Virus record (IMG/VR): IMGVR_UViG_3300034521_000354
Coordinates: 1 to 22,424 of that record
Length of the DNA stretch: 22,424 bases
Direction: 5' to 3' (one strand)
Origin: a virus
In this document: positions 8,185 to 15,382 of the stretch, one piece after another
Position numbering within the stretch: position 1 is the first letter of the stretch
How the letters are laid out: each line of letters begins with the position of its first letter
Notes under the pieces: model-generated
Seen by the model: only the letters and a program-made list of their open reading frames with translations
Told to the model about the DNA's origin: nothing
Databases searched by the model: none
Program-made: the position numbers and the translations under genes

Positions 8185-8634
8185 TTATCCTCCTTCTGGT
8201 ATCCTCAACTTAAAGAATGTTAATATTTGTCTGACTATCTCCCAAGTGGATAAACCATTTGCAATTAATGTTGATATAAGTCCGTATATTATTATATAAT
8301 ACCACTCGACGAGATTAAATATCCCAAGATTAAAGATATATCCGAGAGCGCTTAAAATTAATCCTATAACACCGCTGATTATGATAGTATGCCCGTCTTG
8401 AGTGCCTAATAATTTTTTAATATATGCCGTAATGATCAGAATTCCGGCAGAGAGCGCAGAAATCGAAGCGAAGAGATCATCCGGCATAGAAACGTTCTGG
8501 AGCGTATTGACAGCGGCTCCATCTGTTATCGCTGCGAGTAATGGAGGCGAAATACCAGGACAAATAATACTCATAATAGAAATCATTGTCATCGAGATAA
8601 TGATCAGCATTATTATTGTTTTTCTTCTTTTCAT
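8185..8634 (-). CDS. Holin-like membrane protein
   Basis: A 149-aa very hydrophobic protein with four likely membrane segments at about 6-26, 54-74, 83-103 and 109-128, a basic N-terminus (MKRRK) and a short C-terminal tail ending IPEGG. It sits directly downstream of an M15 peptidase gene and a spanin-like gene, so it is the best candidate in the window for the inner-membrane holin that times lysis. The ribosome site GAGGAG precedes the ATG; the spanin-like gene ends 10 nt upstream. The first hydrophobic segment might instead be a signal sequence, giving a three-segment protein. No specific holin family is recognised. Confidence 0.65.
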   Translation of the reverse strand: MKRRKTIIMLIIISMTMISIMSIICPGISPPLLAAITDGAAVNTLQNVSMPDDLFASISALSAGILIITAYIKKLLGTQDGHTIIISGVIGLILSALGYIFNLGIFNLVEWYYIIIYGLISTLIANGLSTWEIVRQILTFFKLRIPEGG

Positions 8635-8644
8635 TTTAGACTCC

Positions 8645-9034
8645 TCATCCTTTTAATCTAATAAGAAATATTATAAATACTATAAGAGGAAGTACTATCA
8701 ACATGGCAAACATTATTTTAATTATTGAGTCTTTTCTCTCAATAATTTTAGTGGTGTTAACTGTGTCAATCTTGAATAATGTTACAGTATCCGGTTTTGC
8801 TTTTATGTAAAATTTTTTCTCAACTGGATAATATTTGACCGTAACAACTGTATCCTTTTCTTTTATTTTGTTTGCTGTGATTGTCGTATCATTAATCACA
8901 TTCGCGAACAAAGTATCTTCAATTATTGGGCTTGCTACTTTTATTGTATCAATCCTTACTTTTTCTATGACTCTGATTTCGGGTTTACACGATAATACAG
9001 ATAAAAGGACTAATATGATTAATATATTTTTCAT
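8645..9034 (-). CDS. Unimolecular-spanin-like lipoprotein
   Basis: A 129-aa protein with the two end signals of a unimolecular spanin. The N-terminus is a lipoprotein signal (MKNILIILVLLSVLS then C16, Lys following), and the C-terminus carries a membrane helix at about 104-125 followed by RLKG. Mature C16 would be anchored in the outer membrane and the C-terminal helix in the inner membrane, with about 85 residues of Thr/Val/Asp-rich, strand-forming periplasmic sequence between. u-Spanins such as T1 gp11 have this topology and fuse the two membranes at the end of lysis. It overlaps the peptidase gene by ATGA. Topology is read from the sequence; function is inferred from topology and neighbours. 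Confidence 0.7.
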   Translation of the reverse strand: MKNILIILVLLSVLSCKPEIRVIEKVRIDTIKVASPIIEDTLFANVINDTTITANKIKEKDTVVTVKYYPVEKKFYIKAKPDTVTLFKIDTVNTTKIIERKDSIIKIMFAMLIVLPLIVFIIFLIRLKG

Positions 9035-9471
9035 ACGTTCAGCTCAATAAACATATTCCTGTTGGGACGTCTATTAGTATAACTTACATGAATCCAGTCG
9101 ACTTCGTGAGATATTTCATATATGCACTGGTCTACGGTTATTATACCCATTTCGGTCATTTTTTTAATTGTATTAAACAACTCATAAACGCTAATATTGC
9201 CATCCATTGGTACAATATCGGCGGCTTCGCCTTTGAGATGTTGGGAATTAGGCTTGCCTCCTACGGCTTTATTCAATTTTTCGCTTCTGTACCCTGAATT
9301 TATTCTAATTGGAGCTCCTACGAAATCTCTTACTCTTTGCAATACATTTTCACATAATGCTCTTAAATTACTTACAACTTCGTCAGAAGGCGTATTGTCT
9401 ATATTAAGACGCTTTGCAGTGGAGCTGCGGATAAATTCATCAAGCGTAAAATTTTGTGTTAATCTTTTCAT
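9031..9471 (-). CDS. M15A-type zinc peptidase, putative endolysin
   Basis: A 146-aa protein of the peptidase M15A (D-Ala-D-Ala carboxypeptidase-like) family, full length for a single-domain phage endolysin. Residues 1-15 are MKRLTQNFTLDEFIR, the usual start. Visible motifs are the SGYRS segment (59-63), the zinc-binding S-Q-H78-L-K-G-E-A-A-D85 and the third ligand region E123..D125-W126-I-H128. It would cleave the peptide stems or cross-bridges of peptidoglycan. No signal peptide is visible, so export through the holin is expected. It overlaps the gp37-like gene and the spanin-like gene by ATGA at either end, forming a compact lysis block. Confidence 0.9.
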   Translation of the reverse strand: MKRLTQNFTLDEFIRSSTAKRLNIDNTPSDEVVSNLRALCENVLQRVRDFVGAPIRINSGYRSEKLNKAVGGKPNSQHLKGEAADIVPMDGNISVYELFNTIKKMTEMGIITVDQCIYEISHEVDWIHVSYTNRRPNRNMFIELNV

Positions 9472-9911
9472 TGAGCTCTTAAATTTTGTTCGAAGAATTC
9501 ACTTGGAACTACGAAAGTTGCGGCATACCACCATTCGCCGTTTTCTTCTTTCAACCATTCGTCTTCTTTGCAATAAATTTTTCTATCTGTTCTGATAGCC
9601 TCTATTTCAATCCCGCTCAGTGTATCAATCGCAAAATCAAGATAGTCCTCGGGCGTATGGTCGGTTCGATGCCTGGCTGCGACTACCACATAGAATTCCA
9701 TATCTCTATTTTGTGCTACAGCATTCTTCAAATCCTTATTAGCGTAATTACTGCCTTTATATATAATTAAATAAGCTCCAACTGGATGTCGCAATACATA
9801 ATTTTCCAATGCGACGGGCAATTCAACGGGTATTCGCTTACTGCTTTCAAGATTTTGCTGTATCGCATATTCAAGCTTCTGTTTTAATATCTCTTTATAT
9901 TCTTTTATCAT
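9468..9911 (-). CDS. Mu gp37-like (DUF1834-type) tail completion protein
   Basis: A 147-aa protein resembling Mu gp37 family members. The N-terminus (MIKEYKEILKQKLEYAIQQNLES) is helical; residues 50-110 alternate strands with the family-like YLIIYKGSNYANK and MEFYVVVAARH; the end carries WWYAATFVVPSEFFEQN. These proteins act at the head-tail boundary or as tail terminators. It overlaps the preceding gp36-like gene by ATGA and the following peptidase gene by ATGA, so this part of the operon is translationally coupled. Confidence 0.7.
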   Translation of the reverse strand: MIKEYKEILKQKLEYAIQQNLESSKRIPVELPVALENYVLRHPVGAYLIIYKGSNYANKDLKNAVAQNRDMEFYVVVAARHRTDHTPEDYLDFAIDTLSGIEIEAIRTDRKIYCKEDEWLKEENGEWWYAATFVVPSEFFEQNLRAQ

Positions 9912-10345
9912 AATTTATCTAACAAATCATCAGTGAATATTCTATCGTCTTCAGTTTTGTTTACTTTGATGTTTCCGGCCGTTTCATTTTTTGGAAGACT
10001 CAATATTATTGTTCCTCTTCTTATCTTAAGCAAATTATCAATCGCGGATTTATATAAATCGCTAATCGACTCAGGCATATCGAGTCTTTTGCGGCGTTTA
10101 TATAAGTTGTAAATAGTAATATCTGCGCATATTGATTCTATCAATTTGGGAACGGGAGTTTGTAAGGGCAAAGGATATTGGTCTCTCAAATAACTATCCA
10201 CCTCAGCCTCTGCCGAACTAATCATATCGTTAAGAACTTCAATATTAACTATGCCCGTATTATTATCATCCGTAAGATTGATTAATTCGGGCTCGTCTAT
10301 ATATTGTTTCAATATGTCGAAATCGATATACATTTTTAAGTCCAT
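9908..10345 (-). CDS. Mu gp36-like (DUF1320-type) head-tail connector protein
   Basis: A 145-aa protein with the pattern of the DUF1320/gp36 family: a Y.D.D.L..Y... start, INLTDD (22-27), then AEAEVDSYLRDQYPLPLQTPVPKLIESICADITIYNLYKRR in the middle, and a C-terminal YKSAIDNLLKIRRGTIIL. Family members are small head-completion or connector proteins. The ATG at 10345 directly abuts the 3' arm of a hairpin and has no ribosome site; an in-frame ATG at 10333 would give 141 aa. It lies 64 nt downstream of the capsid gene. Confidence 0.85.
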   Translation of the reverse strand: MDLKMYIDFDILKQYIDEPELINLTDDNNTGIVNIEVLNDMISSAEAEVDSYLRDQYPLPLQTPVPKLIESICADITIYNLYKRRKRLDMPESISDLYKSAIDNLLKIRRGTIILSLPKNETAGNIKVNKTEDDRIFTDDLLDKL

Positions 10346-10382
10346 GGGGAGCGTCCCGAGATATTTAGGGAAAGGCTCCCCA
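10345..10382 (-). promoter_or_regulatory. Hairpin between capsid and gp36-like gene, abutting start codon
   Basis: On the transcribed (minus) strand TGGGGAGC (10382-10375) pairs perfectly with GCTCCCCA (10352-10345), an 8-bp stem whose last A is the first base of the downstream ATG. Inside, TCCC (10371-10368) and GGGA (10357-10354) can form a second 4-bp stem. No T-tract follows, so it is not a standard terminator. It may protect the capsid mRNA or control translation of the next gene. I recall a published candidate RNA class located downstream of Mu-like gpT genes (Mu-gpT-DE); identity with it is not shown here. Confidence 0.65.
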
Positions 10383-10409
10383 ATCCTATATCATTTGATT
10401 TTTAATTAT

Positions 10410-11327
10410 TTACGGTATTCTGATACCTTCGAGTTTTGCCAAAGCCTTATCATTCAGCAAAGCAAGATCGGCGTCGAATTCCACGCTATGCGTATAATGC
10501 ACTCCTACAAGTCCCAGGTCTTTTACTTCTACGCCGATATTCGTTGCGATACTTAAATCAGCTGCTTCGCCGAAACGGACTGCATAGATCGAACTGCAAT
10601 CTGTGCTTGTGCCAACAGTTTCGGTTTGAGGAATTACGTCGTTTCCGTCCTTATCATAGCCGGCATCGCGCAAAGGAACGCCGTTGAAATATGGAATAAT
10701 CATACCGAAATCGTTCTTCTCCCAGCGGATGAATTCACGCGCAATAGTAGTTAACCTTGACAGCACATATGAATTCATATATAGCACTTGAGCGCCTCCG
10801 GAAACTTTATGTATTAATCTGTTGATCAACTCAAGGAATTTCTGTTGAGCGCTTTTTGCCGTATCGCTATTCCCCAGAGGGACGCTCAGCCCGTTAGTTC
10901 CGGAAGAAATTATCTGACCTGACGGCATAATTTCTTTAAGACCTGCAAATTCGGTAGCGGATTCCTGGCCGTTAAAGAAGAAATGCGTAAATTGCAACCC
11001 CAGATAACCGGCGAAGTTAAGCAGCTCGCGAGCTCTAACGCTTGCGACGTCATTACCTCGGCGTTCATGCGCTCTGTCAACTTGTACTTTATCGCCAAGG
11101 ATTTTCAACGTCGGGTTTTCAAACTGAGGCGTTATCTTATTATCAGGGAAGTCATTGTCAAGAGCTCTGAATTGTCCGCCGCTGGCAGTTGCTGCCTTAC
11201 GCGTATAATCAGCATTGCCCGTAATACTGTAAAATTCTGCAAATTCCAAAACGGGCGATTTCCCCATCATTCGCGCTACTACTTGCTGAGTAGTTGTATC
11301 TTGGCTGGATATTTGATTTAATTTCAT
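10410..11327 (-). CDS. Major capsid protein
   Basis: A 305-aa protein without membrane or signal features, with the look of an HK97-fold capsid subunit. It has a flexible N-terminal arm (1-30), an extended-loop-like region (55-95, ending VQVDRAHERRG), then the long helix with RARELLNFAGYLGLQFTHFFFNG, a P-domain/A-domain mixture with VLYMNSYVLSRLTTIAREF, and the IIPYFNGVPLRDAGYDKDG segment that is typical of small major capsid proteins. It lies immediately after the protease/scaffold gene, as in Mu. It does not obviously match Mu gpT itself. The ATG has an AAGAGG ribosome site. Confidence 0.85.
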   Translation of the reverse strand: MKLNQISSQDTTTQQVVARMMGKSPVLEFAEFYSITGNADYTRKAATASGGQFRALDNDFPDNKITPQFENPTLKILGDKVQVDRAHERRGNDVASVRARELLNFAGYLGLQFTHFFFNGQESATEFAGLKEIMPSGQIISSGTNGLSVPLGNSDTAKSAQQKFLELINRLIHKVSGGAQVLYMNSYVLSRLTTIAREFIRWEKNDFGMIIPYFNGVPLRDAGYDKDGNDVIPQTETVGTSTDCSSIYAVRFGEAADLSIATNIGVEVKDLGLVGVHYTHSVEFDADLALLNDKALAKLEGIRIP

Positions 11328-11346
11328 TTTAACCTCTTTTTTGTAT

Positions 11347-12240
11347 TTATTTCATGTTTTTACGAATTTCATCGGCTAAAATCTTCGAAGGCGGCAATTC
11401 CGGCGTTTCGTTTTTTTTGCCTTGTTCATTGAGATTAATTAATACAGGCAAAGATTCAATGAATTCCATTAATAATTTTTCCGGCTGTTCGGTTTTACCT
11501 TCGCTGAACTCAAAAGCATTAATAGAAGAGACAACTTCATACAGCTTAGCGATATTGCCCGACATTTTCGGTAAGAGCCTGCCTTCTTCTATTTTTTTAT
11601 TCACAAACTCTGCGAATTCTTTGATTTTATTCTGCCTTTTAATTTGTTCAATCTCTTTTTTCAAGCTCTCCTTGTCTGCGTTCAGGGTTTCAAGCTCTTT
11701 TTTCAAATTTTCCGCTTCGGCAGCCTTATTTTTCATTTCCTCGAAATTTTTCAATTTTTCCTGATACTGAGATATTTCGGATTCGAGTTCTTTTATTTTT
11801 TTCAATATCTCGTCTTCTTCATCAATGTCATTGAAATTTTCTGTTTCGAGCGTCTGGACATTTTCATCTCCGGAGAATTCCACATCGGGCAGTCCCTTAA
11901 CAGCCGGCGCGGCGGCTCCCAGAAATCCTACATGCCTTAACGAGCCGTCGGGATAGAGACTAATCGAACGTTTTTTGAAAGCTCCTTTCTGAACCAGCTC
12001 TACGAACTCCGATGCAAGTTGTTTTGGCAACGCATAAAGAGTATCGCCGACTCTTTTTAATTTATCAATCCATCCGAAGGCGGGAGCATTCGTTTCGGGG
12101 TGCCCTATTACAATGGGCGCTTCATGTTTTTGGGGGTCGTATTTTTTTACAATATTATCAAGATCGACTTCTGTCCATTCTTTAGTATTGCCTTTGCTGT
12201 CTGTATGTTTACCCGTTTTGAATATTGCGAACCATTTCAT
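11347..12240 (-). CDS. Mu I-like protease/scaffold protein
   Basis: A 297-aa protein of the Mu-like prophage I family, which combines a capsid maturation protease with the scaffold. Residues 1-120 form the protease part: MKWFAIFKTGKHTDSKG, APIVIGHPETNAPAFGWID (41-59), and KKRSISLYPDGSLRHVGFLG (89-108) before AAAPAVKGLP. Residues about 140-215 are a strongly charged coiled coil (the scaffold part), followed by FAEFVNKKIEEGRLLPK and a C-terminal tail. Ser92 or His47 could be catalytic, but this is a guess. In Mu an internal start makes the scaffold Z alone; a similar internal product is possible here but no clear site was identified. It heads the leftward operon; its ATG has AAGAGG. Confidence 0.9.
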   Translation of the reverse strand: MKWFAIFKTGKHTDSKGNTKEWTEVDLDNIVKKYDPQKHEAPIVIGHPETNAPAFGWIDKLKRVGDTLYALPKQLASEFVELVQKGAFKKRSISLYPDGSLRHVGFLGAAAPAVKGLPDVEFSGDENVQTLETENFNDIDEEDEILKKIKELESEISQYQEKLKNFEEMKNKAAEAENLKKELETLNADKESLKKEIEQIKRQNKIKEFAEFVNKKIEEGRLLPKMSGNIAKLYEVVSSINAFEFSEGKTEQPEKLLMEFIESLPVLINLNEQGKKNETPELPPSKILADEIRKNMK

Positions 12241-12379
12241 TTTTGCCTCTTGTTAATTTGATTTCACTGTTTTAATTTTACGAGCGTAATCTATTCTTCG
12301 CCTATTCATATCTATACTGCACCGTTCATAATCCTTACAAAATTCCATTTAATATATTTCGCCTAAAAAAGAGGCATTG
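12241..12379. promoter_or_regulatory. Divergent promoter region between late operons
   Basis: This 139-nt non-coding interval separates the leftward capsid operon from the rightward packaging operon, so it should contain both promoters. It holds a perfect dyad TTACG-AG-CGTAA (12278-12289) about 40 nt before the leftward start codon, and the 8-mer TTCGCCTA twice in direct orientation (12297-12304 and 12358-12365). No convincing -35/-10 pair was found, which would fit promoters that depend on a Mor/C-type activator. Binding by the Mor-like protein is inference. Confidence 0.5.
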
Positions 12380-12610
12380 ATGGATTTGACTCCGGAGATT
12401 TTGAAAATCCTGGCAAACGGCGGCATATCGTTGATAGTGCTTGTGATTTGGTATATAACGTTCAAGACGACTAATAAACAATATCAAGACGTTGTTGAAA
12501 GATTATTCAAACAAATAGAGCAGGATATTAAATACAAAGAGTTACTTATTGGAATACTGACAAGATTGGAAACAAAAATAGATTATAACAGGAGAAAAAA
12601 TGAACAATGA
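12380..12610 (+). CDS. Small membrane/coiled-coil protein (DUF2730-like position)
   Basis: A 76-aa protein with one membrane helix at about 13-28 (GGISLIVLVIWYITF) and a C-terminal charged coiled coil. Proteins of this build occur just before the small terminase in many Mu-like phages, some annotated as gp25-like or DUF2730; a second holin or antiholin is another possibility. ATG at 12380 is chosen because AAGAGGC precedes it by a suitable spacing; a TTG codon directly before it is less likely. It opens the rightward operon and overlaps the next gene by 11 nt. Confidence 0.75.
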   Translation: MDLTPEILKILANGGISLIVLVIWYITFKTTNKQYQDVVERLFKQIEQDIKYKELLIGILTRLETKIDYNRRKNEQ

Positions 12611-12845
12611 GCTATTAATCGCTAAAGGTAAGCTTGCCGATCTGGAGCGACAATATAAAACATGCGAGATGAAGGCGGAATCGATGCTGATTCAATTGCG
12701 TGAATTGCTCAATCCTTATAGTGAATTCCTTGATCTTGAGCTTGAGAAAGCATTGCTTATGGTTAAAGAATTCAGGGATCTGCAATTGAAAGCGCGCGAA
12801 ATATCAAATCATATATATAAGATTAAAGCGACGTATAACCTATGA
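12600..12845 (+). CDS. Small coiled-coil protein upstream of terminase
   Basis: An 81-aa protein that is almost entirely helical and charged (MNNELLIAKGKLADLERQYKTCEM at the start, then heptad-like Leu spacing through the chain). The ATG has AGGAG 7 nt upstream. It overlaps the membrane protein gene by 11 nt and the small-terminase-like gene by 4 nt. It has the size and location of Mu gp26-type proteins but no clear signature. Function unknown. Confidence 0.75.
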   Translation: MNNELLIAKGKLADLERQYKTCEMKAESMLIQLRELLNPYSEFLDLELEKALLMVKEFRDLQLKAREISNHIYKIKATYNL

Positions 12846-13228
12846 AGAATGCAGCGTTATACGAAGAAGCAAAACGTCTATATGTAAACGAGGGGTTTTC
12901 GCTCGACGCTATAGTGGAATTACTCAAGAAACAAGTATCGAGAAAGACTCTGTACAATTGGAAGATTAAGAATAATTGGGATGCACAGCGCGAAAAATAT
13001 CTTAAAGAGAATGAAGACCTGCAGAATGAAATAAGAGAAATAGCGCGCGTAGCTATTAAAGAAGCAAAAGCAAATCCGACTCCTCATAATATATATGCTG
13101 TAGTAAAAGCGCTCAGCGCTCTTAAATTAATGCAAGGAATAGATTCCGGGACAGAACCATTGGATAAACCGAAAGAAATCAGTAACGAAACTATAAAGTT
13201 CATAACCGATATGTTAGGAATTAATTGA
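12842..13228 (+). CDS. Putative terminase small subunit
   Basis: A 128-aa protein with an N-terminal helix-turn-helix (about 18-46: FSLDAIVELLKKQVSRKTLYNWKIK) of the type found in DUF1804-like small terminases of Mu-family phages, then a helical oligomerisation region (65-108) containing NPTPHNIYAVVKALSALKLMQG. It would recognise the packaging start site. It is coupled by ATGA overlap to the preceding gene. The large terminase is not next but 2.1 kb further on, with four other genes inserted between. Confidence 0.75.
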   Translation: MKNAALYEEAKRLYVNEGFSLDAIVELLKKQVSRKTLYNWKIKNNWDAQREKYLKENEDLQNEIREIARVAIKEAKANPTPHNIYAVVKALSALKLMQGIDSGTEPLDKPKEISNETIKFITDMLGIN

Positions 13229-13271
13229 TTTTAAATTATACTGAGATTGCGAGTTAAAGGTTAATCTTAAA

Positions 13272-13303
13272 TGCGTTCAAAACCCGTTTAATTGCGTTCA
13301 AAA
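13272..13303. repeat. Two 11-bp direct repeats, 21 bp apart
   Basis: TGCGTTCAAAA occurs at 13272-13282 and again at 13293-13303, exactly two helical turns apart. They lie in the 140-nt non-coding interval upstream of the fibre-like gene block. A TATATA element follows at about 13331. The arrangement suggests an operator or activator site; no protein is assigned. Confidence 0.5.
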
Positions 13304-13368
13304 TCAATCAAAATCATTAAGGCAATGTTTTATATACCTTTTACGAAAAACTCGCTTCAGGAGCTTCT

Positions 13369-13692
13369 ATGACAAAGATGGACGAGAGAGGGAATATTTA
13401 TCATACTTCGGGCGAAACTTTTAATTTAAAATTAAATGTGCTCGAAGACGACGTCCCAATTGATTTTGCAAATTGGCACATTGAATTGAAAATATTTAAT
13501 TCCACAGGAGAAATAAAAATATTAAATGAAACCGAAGGCATCGATATAAGCGTCCCCGGCTGGTTAATAATTAAGATGCCGCCGTCTGAGTTACAGCTGC
13601 CCATAGGAACATATTATTATGATCTTAAAGTCACGCGACCTAACGGCGATATAGAAGTATGGTTGAATAATAACAAATTTATTGTAGAATAA
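13369..13692 (+). CDS. BppU-N-like beta-sandwich protein
   Basis: A 107-aa all-beta protein without signal peptide. The pattern (GETFNLKLNVLEDDVPIDFANWHIELKIF, then PGWLIIKMPPSELQLPIGTYYYDLKV, ending NNKFIVE) matches the Ig-like N-terminal domain that anchors baseplate or decoration proteins in many phages (BppU-N type). The likely role is attachment of an adhesin or decoration to the virion. ATG follows CAGGAG. It is the first of four consecutive beta-rich genes between the two terminase subunits. Confidence 0.65.
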   Translation: MTKMDERGNIYHTSGETFNLKLNVLEDDVPIDFANWHIELKIFNSTGEIKILNETEGIDISVPGWLIIKMPPSELQLPIGTYYYDLKVTRPNGDIEVWLNNNKFIVE

Positions 13693-13693
13693 T

Positions 13694-14059
13694 ATGATAA
13701 CTATAATAGTAGATAGAAAGAATATTGGGATTAGCGCTCAGAATAAAGAAATTAAATTCACAATCGCGAGCGGTTCGATTTATTATTCGACCGGGTTAAC
13801 GAATTCATACCAATATACGCTTTCGCAAGTCGATATTGACAATAAATATATTATAATAAGTCAGCTTTCAACGGTCGCGGATAAATCAAAAATTATAGTA
13901 TTGATTGAAAATGCAAGTTTCATCGCAGAATATTTGACTGATTATATAATAGATAGCGAGGGGAAGATTAGTTGGGCTGGATTGGATTTGGAAAATAAAT
14001 TAATGATAGGCGATAAAATAAAAGTTTATTATTATAAGGAGGAAATAACATGGCAATAA
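13694..14059 (+). CDS. Beta-rich virion-associated protein sharing a domain with next gene
   Basis: A 121-aa protein. Residues about 40-117 (YTLSQVDIDNKYIIIS, then DYIIDSEGKISWAGLDLENK and GDKIKVYYY) are homologous by eye to the last 75 residues of the following 246-aa protein (FTLSSTDITNKKITL, then DYIVNTATKEVSWSGLGLDG and GDVIRVTYS). The domain therefore exists here as an almost stand-alone gene and there as a C-terminal module. It starts 1 nt after the preceding stop with no strong ribosome site. Family unknown; a virion surface role is inferred. Confidence 0.65.
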   Translation: MITIIVDRKNIGISAQNKEIKFTIASGSIYYSTGLTNSYQYTLSQVDIDNKYIIISQLSTVADKSKIIVLIENASFIAEYLTDYIIDSEGKISWAGLDLENKLMIGDKIKVYYYKEEITWQ

Positions 14060-14790
14060 TTGATGCAAGATTTATTAAAAAGAACGCAGATACGCTCAAA
14101 AGTAACACTTCTAAGGAATTAGAAGTAAAAATTAAGAGTGGTGGTGTATTGCAGAAAACAGTAGATGGGCTTGAAGTAAAAGTAAATGATACTGTAACAG
14201 CAACTGATAATCTATGGAGCTCTTCAAAAATTTCGAATGAACTATCGCAAAAAGCATCTATATCGTATGTAGATAATGCAGTAGCGGGTTTGAAGTGGAA
14301 ACAACCGGTTATTGATTTCATTGATCAGTCTACTCTTGATGGGTTATCCCCGCAAACAAACGACAGATATATTATAACCGACGGAACGAATATCAACAAA
14401 ATTGCCGAATATGACGGCGCGACCTGGAATTATACCGTTCCTCAAGATAACTGGACTTTGATCCGTAAAAGTAACGATAAAGCTTATAGTTATGACGGAG
14501 ATACATCCTCCTGGGTAGACATCGGCGGAATATCTCAGGTTGAGCAAAGAGTTGTTGAAGAATTTACTCTGTCATCAACGGATATAACAAATAAAAAAAT
14601 TACTTTAACTTACACACCCGTGAATCAAAATTATGTAACATTGGATGTCATAGGCGGCGGAGTGCAGGACAACGGAATAGATTATATCGTAAATACTGCC
14701 ACAAAAGAAGTAAGCTGGTCGGGATTAGGACTTGATGGAATACTTGAAGCCGGGGATGTAATTAGAGTAACTTATAGCAAATTAAGCTAA
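14050..14790 (+). CDS. Fibre-like protein with DUF2793-like middle
   Basis: A 246-aa protein. The N-terminal 60 residues (LQKTVDGLEVKVNDTVTATDNLWSS) are a typical phage fibre shaft. Residues about 75-165 contain GLKWKQPVIDFID, TNDRYIITDGTN and YDGATWNYTVPQ, a pattern known from DUF2793-like phage fibre domains. The C-terminal 75 residues repeat the domain of the upstream 121-aa protein. It is preceded by AAGGAGG and overlaps the upstream gene by 10 nt. The likely role is a virion surface fibre or decoration. Confidence 0.75.
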   Translation: MAIIDARFIKKNADTLKSNTSKELEVKIKSGGVLQKTVDGLEVKVNDTVTATDNLWSSSKISNELSQKASISYVDNAVAGLKWKQPVIDFIDQSTLDGLSPQTNDRYIITDGTNINKIAEYDGATWNYTVPQDNWTLIRKSNDKAYSYDGDTSSWVDIGGISQVEQRVVEEFTLSSTDITNKKITLTYTPVNQNYVTLDVIGGGVQDNGIDYIVNTATKEVSWSGLGLDGILEAGDVIRVTYSKLS

Positions 14791-14800
14791 CGGAGGCTTT

Positions 14801-15370
14801 ATGGGCTTAATAAAAAGTAAATTTATTGATTTACTTGTGGGAGCTTCGCCAGGTGATATTTTATATCGTGGGGCATCTGCATGGCAAAGGTTACCGAAAG
14901 GGAGCGATGGGCAGATATTAAAACTTGTTAGCGGATCACCAAATTGGAGTGATGCTTCAGAGAGTTCAGAACTAATTGCTATGAAGACCAGCGATCAAAG
15001 TATTTCTAATACAACTTCCTTTCAAGATGCAAATATGGGATTAAATGTTGTAGCGGGGACTTATCTCGTTAGTATTAATTTAATAACATATATACAGGAT
15101 GGTGGTATTAATTTTAATTTAACAATACCTTCAGGAACCACATATTTTCTACAGAGGATGTATATAGGAAATTTGTATAGTTCAATATCAGGGAATGATA
15201 TTATAAATTTCTGGATTTCTTCTACTTCTTATCATACATGTATTAAAATAGAGGGACTAATAACATTCATCAACGGCGGCGTATTCTCATTATTATGGGC
15301 ACAAAAAACGAGTCATTCAAATCCGACAATCCTATATAAAGGTAGCAGCTGTAAATTAACAAAAGTTTGA
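14801..15370 (+). CDS. Fibre-tip/receptor-binding-like protein
   Basis: A 189-aa protein. Residues 14-50 carry GDILYRGASAWQRLPKGSDGQ and a G-SPNWSD ending, the linker often preceding phage fibre tips. The remainder is a compact beta-rich domain ending FSLLWAQKTSHSNPTILYKGSSCKLTKV, the pattern of C-terminal trimeric tip domains (C1q/TNF-like) in fibre proteins. It lies 10 nt after the preceding fibre-like gene and has GGAGG before the ATG. The receptor or partner is unknown. Confidence 0.7.
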   Translation: MGLIKSKFIDLLVGASPGDILYRGASAWQRLPKGSDGQILKLVSGSPNWSDASESSELIAMKTSDQSISNTTSFQDANMGLNVVAGTYLVSINLITYIQDGGINFNLTIPSGTTYFLQRMYIGNLYSSISGNDIINFWISSTSYHTCIKIEGLITFINGGVFSLLWAQKTSHSNPTILYKGSSCKLTKV

Positions 15371-15382
15371 ATATATTTAAAT

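Noticed and set aside
9197-9595. 132-codon plus-strand ORF
   Set aside because: Antisense across the M15 peptidase and gp37-like genes, both well supported.
10436-10687. 83-codon plus-strand ORF, Arg-rich
   Set aside because: Shadow of the capsid gene.
11354-11764. 136-codon plus-strand ORF
   Set aside because: Mirror of the coiled-coil (Lys/Glu) segment of the protease/scaffold gene; Phe/Leu/Ser composition is an antisense artefact.
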